Below, piece after piece: positions 5,225-9,234 of a stretch of DNA of 9,234 nucleotides. How positions within the stretch are numbered: position 1 is the stretch's first letter; every line of letters begins with the position of its first letter. The DNA comes from Cyanobacteria bacterium UBA8156 (GTDB taxonomy: Bacteria; Cyanobacteriota; Cyanobacteriia; Pseudanabaenales; Pseudanabaenaceae): positions 1 through 9,234 of the forward strand of contig DMPD01000252.1 of the NCBI GenBank assembly GCA_003456125.1, read 5' to 3'. The notes under the pieces were generated by a model, which saw only the letters and a list, made by a program, of their open reading frames with translations, had not been told where the DNA came from and did not search any database. Both the position numbers and the translations under genes were made by a program.

Positions 5225-5776
5225 GTGGACACAGCAACAAATACAGAAACAAGGCTGAACGAAGCCATGACGGCGTTTGTCCAGAAGTCTTTGGGACGCT
5301 GGCGATCGCAACGGAGTGTCCACCATCTGGCCTTTGGGCATTTTGAGCAGGTGGAGTCGGAGCTGGAAATTGCGCCGGTGGCGATAGACGCGCCGGCCGT
5401 TGTCGCCCTGTGCGCAGCGTGGGGGGTGCCGCCCGCAACGGCGATCGCCCCCTTTGCCATGAAGTGGGAGGGGCGTTCCGATTGGGATGGGGGTCAAGAG
5501 GTTCTGGCCGGCGAGTGTTTGTTGGTGCCGGTGCCCGCCCAGGGGAAATTGCTGCGCGATCGGGGCTACGCCGAAACCTTGCCGGCGGTGGGCACCTTTG
5601 GGTTTGCGCCGGATGGCACCTTTGTGTTGACGACCCCCTACGAGCGGGCGGCGGCGGAAGAACGGATTTGGTTTGTGACCGATGATGTCCGGTATCGGGT
5701 CTCTTCGATTCGCACCAGCAGCGGCCAAGGCGTGGTAACGGCCTCGTTCTCTACGGAAATTCGCCGTTTGGCTTAA
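5225..5776 (+). CDS. cpeS/cpcS: S-type phycobiliprotein bilin lyase (CpeS/CpcS family)
   Basis: Lipocalin-like chaperone-lyase that carries a bilin and attaches it by a thioether bond to the conserved cysteine near position 82-84 of a phycobiliprotein subunit. The family signature FVQKSLGRWRSQRSVHHLAF opens the conserved part, followed by MKWEGRSDWD, KLLRDRGYAETLPAVG, TPYERAAAEERIWFV and the C-terminal VVTASFSTEIRR. As called here it starts with GTG and has 183 residues; AGGG lies 5 nt before this GTG. An in-frame ATG at 5267 gives 169 residues and places the signature at the N-terminus as in most family members, but has a weaker ribosome site. Its place directly after cpeCD suggests that it serves phycoerythrin (CpeS). 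Several of its motifs instead recall the general CpcS lyases, so bilin and target are uncertain. No terminator is apparent after it. Confidence 0.85.
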   Translation: MDTATNTETRLNEAMTAFVQKSLGRWRSQRSVHHLAFGHFEQVESELEIAPVAIDAPAVVALCAAWGVPPATAIAPFAMKWEGRSDWDGGQEVLAGECLLVPVPAQGKLLRDRGYAETLPAVGTFGFAPDGTFVLTTPYERAAAEERIWFVTDDVRYRVSSIRTSSGQGVVTASFSTEIRRLA

Positions 5777-5830
5777 AGTCCACACCGGCGGTCATCGGCA
5801 CCAACCCTACCCCAACCACTACCGAAACTT

Positions 5831-5849
5831 TATAGGGGTTTCCCTTATA
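5831..5849. promoter_or_regulatory. Inverted repeat in the leuD promoter region
   Basis: TATAGGG (5831-5837) faces CCC-T-TATA (5842-5849) across GTTT, with one bulged T. It lies 27 nt before the leuD start and overlaps a -10-like TATATT (5846-5851) without a recognisable -35. It could be an operator over a leuD promoter or a small hairpin. The whole 99-nt gap after the lyase gene holds no other clear signal. Confidence 0.35.
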
Positions 5850-5875
5850 TTGGGTACAGTCGTTGGAAGGATGCC

Positions 5876-6427
5876 ATGGTGGCGGTTGTACGTGGGAAGG
5901 TGTTTGTGGTAGACGACAACATCGACACCGACCAAATTATTCCGGCGGAGTACCTGACGTTGGTGCCCTCCAAGCCCGAAGAATACGAAAAGTTGGGCAG
6001 TTACGCCCTGATTGGGTTGCCCGATCGCTACGGGAAGTTTATGGCGGAGGGGGCGACCAAGACCGAATACCCGATTGTGGTGGCCGGCGAAAACTTTGGC
6101 TGTGGGTCTTCGCGGGAACACGCCCCGATCGCCTTGGGAGCGGCAGGGGTAGAAGCGGTGGTGGCCCAGTCCTATGCCCGGATTTTCTTTCGCAACTGTG
6201 CAGCGACGGGGGAGTTGTACCCCTGCGAAAGCCGGGAACGGTTGTGCGATCGCCTGGTGACGGGAGAAGAAGTAGCCCTCGACCTCGAAGCGTTGACGTT
6301 GACCCAAATCGTCACCGGTGCGGTGTTTGCCCTGGCCCCACTGGGAGATGTCAAACCGGTGATTGACGCGGGGGGATTGTTTGCCTATGCCCGCCAAACC
6401 GGCATGATTGGAGCCCCGACGTCGTGA
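5876..6427 (+). CDS. leuD: 3-isopropylmalate dehydratase, small subunit LeuD
   Basis: Swivelling-domain subunit that, with LeuC (which holds the [4Fe-4S] cluster), isomerises 2-isopropylmalate to 3-isopropylmalate in leucine synthesis. The 183-residue product shows NIDTDQIIPAEYL (15-27) and the substrate-binding loop FGCGSSREHAPIALGAAG (74-91), then ARIFFRNCAATGELYP (101-116) and a C-terminal FAYARQTGMI (169-178). The size fits the short, cyanobacterial/archaeal-type LeuD. The start is well supported by GGAAGG 5 nt before the ATG. leuC is not in the window, so the two subunits are not adjacent on this side. The stop codon overlaps the next start (GTGA), implying coupled translation with the ferredoxin gene. 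Confidence 0.95.
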   Translation: MVAVVRGKVFVVDDNIDTDQIIPAEYLTLVPSKPEEYEKLGSYALIGLPDRYGKFMAEGATKTEYPIVVAGENFGCGSSREHAPIALGAAGVEAVVAQSYARIFFRNCAATGELYPCESRERLCDRLVTGEEVALDLEALTLTQIVTGAVFALAPLGDVKPVIDAGGLFAYARQTGMIGAPTS

Positions 6428-6795
6428 CCAGCCACCAGGTAGAAGTGCGCGATCGCCGAACTGGCGAGGTGTTTGTGTTGACGGTGCCGGAGCATCGCCC
6501 GCTGCTGGAATGCTTTGAGGAACACGGCATTGATCTGCCTTTTGCCTGTCGGCAGGGGGCCTGCACCACCTGTGCGGTGCGGGTGTTGGCCGGCGAGCTC
6601 GAGCAACGGGACGCGATGGGTTTGTCGCCTGCTTTGCAACAGGAAGGATATGCCTTGTTTTGCGTAGCCCGGGCGCGCTCGGCGGCGATTGTCGAAACCC
6701 AAGACGAGGACGAGGTGTATCGTTTGCAATTTGGTCGAGCCTTTGCCCAAGCCCGCCGCCCCTGGTGGCCCTTTCCGAGATGGACGGCCGATTGA
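6424..6795 (+). CDS. [2Fe-2S] plant-type ferredoxin with C-terminal extension
   Basis: One-electron carrier with a beta-grasp ferredoxin fold, 123 residues. The cluster ligands are Cys42, Cys47, Cys50 and Cys80, exactly the C-X4-C-X2-C-X29-C spacing of plant and cyanobacterial ferredoxins (ACRQGACTTC and LFCVARAR). Past the core it carries QDEDEVYRLQFGRAF and a basic/Trp tail (RRPWWPFPRW). This resembles an alternative, C-terminally extended cyanobacterial ferredoxin rather than the photosynthetic PetF. Its redox partner is unknown. It starts at GTG, overlapping the leuD stop by 4 nt, with GGAG 10 nt upstream inside leuD. No other start is available, since the next Met is residue 65. Its TGA shares one base with the ATG of the sensor gene (TGATG). 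Confidence 0.92.
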   Translation: MTSHQVEVRDRRTGEVFVLTVPEHRPLLECFEEHGIDLPFACRQGACTTCAVRVLAGELEQRDAMGLSPALQQEGYALFCVARARSAAIVETQDEDEVYRLQFGRAFAQARRPWWPFPRWTAD

Positions 6796-9234
6796 TGCGT
6801 TGGCGTTTATCGCTGTTTTGGGTATTGTTTGCGCCCTTTGCCCTGGTGGGGTTGGGGGTAGGCGGCGCTACGTTCGCCGGTTATTTCCGGCAAAGACAAG
6901 TCACGGCCCGGCTGGTAGCCACCGCAGCCGCCCCCAAAGCCGGACGGGACTCCTCCGAGGAGCTGGCCGACCAACGGCAAGCCCTCATCCAAGCCGTGGC
7001 GTTGCAACAGCAACGGGTGCAAAACGGCGATATTCGAGATTTGGCGGCCCTGCAACGGGGGTTGACGGAGAGCCTGCGGCTTTTTCCCAAGGTGGATGGG
7101 CTGGCCCTGGCCAACGAACGGGGGGATTTTGTCCATTTGCACCGTCAGCCCAACGGTCGGTTTTCGTGGCGGCAGCGACAGCTCCCCGATCGCCGGTTGT
7201 ATCGCTACGAAGGGGATGGCGAAACCTTTGTTTTGAAGGAAACCCGCACGGATTTTGACCCCCACCGGGACCCGCCGGCGGCCCCCTGGTACGCAGCGGT
7301 CAAGGAAAACGGAGATCTTTGGCGCACCACGGTGTCGCGGGCGCAGGGGTACTCACAGCCAGAGTTGGTTTTGTTTGCACCGTTGCGCGATCGCGAGGGT
7401 CGGTTTCGGGGGGTGGTATCGGCGGCCGTGAACCGGAAACACCTGAGTCAATCCCTGGCCGCTGACCTCCCCAGCCCCGGTAGCCGCCGGTTTGTGGTGG
7501 ATGCCGCCGGGCAATTGGTGGCCACATCTACCGGCGAAGCGCTGGCAACGGCGTTTGCGGCCGATAACTTCCCCCAACCGCGCTTGGCGATCGCCAGTGC
7601 CGATCCGGTGGTGGCGGCGATCGCCGCGCAACTGGGCCAAGGTCTGGGGCCCGGTACCCAAGATTGGCACTGGCAAGGTCAGAACTATGCCCTCTATGTC
7701 CAGGATTTGCCCGACCAGGAACAACTGGTGGTGGTGGTGCCCCACGCCGATTTTTACAGACTGGGAGGAGCCGGAGGCTGGGTAGTGCTGCGATCGCTCC
7801 TCACGTTGCTGGGCACGGCGGCGGTGGGATGGGCTTTGGCCGGGTACCTGCACCGGTCTTTGCGGCACATCGAACAGGCGGTTACAGGGTTTTCCCAAAA
7901 TCAATTTGAGCCAGAGGTATCCCCCAACCCCATTGCCGAGTGGCAGGCTTTGGGGGCGCACATCCAGGCGATCGGGCAAGATTTGGCGGCGGCGGCGCTT
8001 CTGCGCCAGACCTACACCGCCGAGCTGGAAGCAGCGATCGCCGAGCGGACGCAAAAGTTGCAGACCACCGAGCGGTTTTTGGCCAACCTCTTGGATCGGT
8101 TGCCGGGGATTGTGCGGGTAGAGGATGTCCCTACCCGGACGTTGCGGTTTGTCAATGCCACCCATCAAGCGCTGGCGAACGCCGATGCTTTGGCGTGCAG
8201 CCCCAAAGTAGCCGCAGCGCTGCAGCAGGCATTGACCCTCGAAACCGAAATTCTGCTGGGCGATCGCCACGGTCAGGAACGGTGGTGGTGGGTACGCCGG
8301 CAGCTTTTGCGCGACCCGGACGGAAACCCCGAATTCTTGCTCACGATCGCCGAAGACATCACCGCTCGTCGCCGATTGGAAGCCGCCCGGCAGGAGCGGG
8401 AAACCCAATTTCGCAACTTAGCGGAAAACATCCCGTCCGCGATTTTCCGGTATGTGTTGTACTCCGATGGCCGGGAAGCCATCACCTACATCAGTCCCCG
8501 CGTTGTTCACATTTGTGAAATCCCTCCCCAAGCCATCCTCAACGATATCGGCAGTTGGTGGCGGTTGGTGGCGGAGTATGAAGCTTCCAGCCTGCGGGCG
8601 GCGATCGCCTATTTGCAGCCCCTGCAGCAGGAATTGTGGCTCCATGTGCCCAGCGGGCAGGAAAAGTGGGTTGAAATAGTCGCAATCCCGTTTTGGGGCG
8701 ACCATGGGGAAGTATTTTGGGACGGTCTGCTCACCGATATCACCGATCGCCGCCGCAACGAGCAAGCCCTGCGCGATAGCGAAGAACGCTACCGCACCCT
8801 GGCGGAGTCGTTGCCGGTGGGGGTGTTTCGCAGCGATGCCCAAGGGCAAATCATCTATTGCAACCAAACCTTGCAAGCGATTCTTGGCGTATCCACCGTT
8901 GGCCTCACGGTCGATGGGTGGATGCAGTTTGTGAATGAGCAAGATCGAGCAACGGAAAGCGCGGGCTGGCAGGCTTTTGTGGAGGAAGCGCAACAGGGAC
9001 GCACCGCTCCCCGCGAAGTAGAGTGCCCCTACCGCAGCGCTTCCGGGCAAACCGGTTGGGTCTGGGTACGGGTCATCCCCGAGCGCGATCGCGAAGGGCG
9101 ACTGGTGGGATTTCTGGGTTCGGTGCAGGAGATCACCGCCCGCAAAACCCTGAGTGAAGGACTGGATCGCGAGCTCTCCCTCCGCCGGGCGATCGAAGCG
9201 GCCATGGTCGAGGGGCTGGCCGTCGCCGACAGCT
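6795..9234 (+). CDS. Cache-domain membrane sensor with multiple PAS domains (3' end outside window)
   Basis: The frame stays open to the right edge: 813 residues without a stop. TM1 is at about 7-29, then a periplasmic dCache-like region (about 30-322) that includes a degenerate version of the Cache motif FDPR-x-RPWY (FDPHRDPPAAPWY, 154-166), and TM2 at about 327-352. A HAMP-like/coiled-coil linker follows (353-425). Three PAS domains are then visible, at about 427-523, 537-652 and 663-783, each closing with a PAC-type tail (IAEDITARRRLEAA, LLTDITDRRRNEQAL, SVQEITARKTL), and a fourth appears to begin (RRAIEAAMVEGLAVADS). The output module is beyond the edge: histidine kinase, GGDEF/EAL or other cannot be told. 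The ATG at 6795 is chosen for the TGATG overlap with the ferredoxin gene; an in-frame ATG at 6780 is an alternative. Ligand unknown. Confidence 0.9.
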   Translation, partial: MRWRLSLFWVLFAPFALVGLGVGGATFAGYFRQRQVTARLVATAAAPKAGRDSSEELADQRQALIQAVALQQQRVQNGDIRDLAALQRGLTESLRLFPKVDGLALANERGDFVHLHRQPNGRFSWRQRQLPDRRLYRYEGDGETFVLKETRTDFDPHRDPPAAPWYAAVKENGDLWRTTVSRAQGYSQPELVLFAPLRDREGRFRGVVSAAVNRKHLSQSLAADLPSPGSRRFVVDAAGQLVATSTGEALATAFAADNFPQPRLAIASADPVVAAIAAQLGQGLGPGTQDWHWQGQNYALYVQDLPDQEQLVVVVPHADFYRLGGAGGWVVLRSLLTLLGTAAVGWALAGYLHRSLRHIEQAVTGFSQNQFEPEVSPNPIAEWQALGAHIQAIGQDLAAAALLRQTYTAELEAAIAERTQKLQTTERFLANLLDRLPGIVRVEDVPTRTLRFVNATHQALANADALACSPKVAAALQQALTLETEILLGDRHGQERWWWVRRQLLRDPDGNPEFLLTIAEDITARRRLEAARQERETQFRNLAENIPSAIFRYVLYSDGREAITYISPRVVHICEIPPQAILNDIGSWWRLVAEYEASSLRAAIAYLQPLQQELWLHVPSGQEKWVEIVAIPFWGDHGEVFWDGLLTDITDRRRNEQALRDSEERYRTLAESLPVGVFRSDAQGQIIYCNQTLQAILGVSTVGLTVDGWMQFVNEQDRATESAGWQAFVEEAQQGRTAPREVECPYRSASGQTGWVWVRVIPERDREGRLVGFLGSVQEITARKTLSEGLDRELSLRRAIEAAMVEGLAVADS

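Larger units (their letters stand above)
473..9092. repeat. HIP1 octamers (GCGATCGC), at least 16 dispersed copies
   Basis: GCGATCGC starts at 473, 1845, 2777, 3595, 5302, 5441, 6246, 6449, 7387, 7587, 7617, 7790, 8034, 8260, 8601 and 9085. About 0.1-0.3 would be expected by chance in this length. All copies lie inside genes. This highly iterated palindrome marks the window as cyanobacterial; its role is not settled, though DNA methylation at the site is common. Confidence 0.9.

Noticed and set aside
7353..8408. Open frame of 351 codons on the minus strand opposite the sensor gene
   Set aside because: The plus strand encodes a continuous Cache-PAS protein with clear motifs through this stretch; the antisense product is Gln/Arg/Gly-rich and resembles nothing.

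Overview
The window comes from a cyanobacterium that makes phycoerythrin. Three observations support this. Two adjacent genes encode phycobilisome rod linkers of the phycoerythrin-associated CpeC/CpeD type, followed by an S-type bilin lyase. The octamer GCGATCGC (HIP1), a hallmark of many cyanobacterial genomes, occurs at least 16 times in 9.2 kb. The ArsC and extended-ferredoxin sequences are of cyanobacterial type. Genus cannot be fixed from the sequence alone.

Layout, left to right. (1) The 3' part of an arsenate reductase gene (arsC, + strand) enters from the left edge and ends at 308, followed by a strong GC-rich hairpin. (2) On the - strand lie mscL (357-770) and, upstream of it, a large Cache-HAMP-SpoIIE/PP2C serine phosphatase (845-2950), probably co-transcribed in the order phosphatase then mscL. 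(3) A 425-bp divergent intergenic region (2951-3375) holds two short direct repeats, an imperfect palindrome, a long-loop inverted repeat and an 18-bp tandem repeat. It is the most regulation-rich stretch of the window. (4) On the + strand, cpeC (3376-4236), a decayed dispersed hairpin element between the genes, cpeD (4457-5194) and a CpeS/CpcS-family lyase (5225-5776). (5) On the + strand, leuD (5876-6427), a C-terminally extended [2Fe-2S] ferredoxin (6424-6795) and a Cache-plus-multi-PAS membrane sensor (6795 to beyond the right edge). These three genes overlap by 4 nt and 1 nt and are probably translationally coupled.

How the genes work together. CpeC and CpeD are expected to stack phycoerythrin hexamers on the distal part of phycobilisome rods, and the lyase to attach bilin to a phycobiliprotein cysteine, so region 4 is a rod-assembly and chromophorylation unit. 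LeuD is the small subunit of isopropylmalate isomerase (leucine synthesis). Its coupling to a ferredoxin and a transmembrane sensor is not an obvious pathway grouping. The phosphatase and the PAS protein are both membrane receptors with periplasmic Cache-type sensing regions. Neither has a cognate partner (STAS/anti-sigma factor or response regulator) in the window.

No CRISPR array, transposase, rRNA or tRNA gene was seen. I did not find a clearly new biological system. The items most worth following are the repeat cluster upstream of cpeC, the repeat element splitting cpeC from cpeD, and the leuD-ferredoxin-sensor operon.
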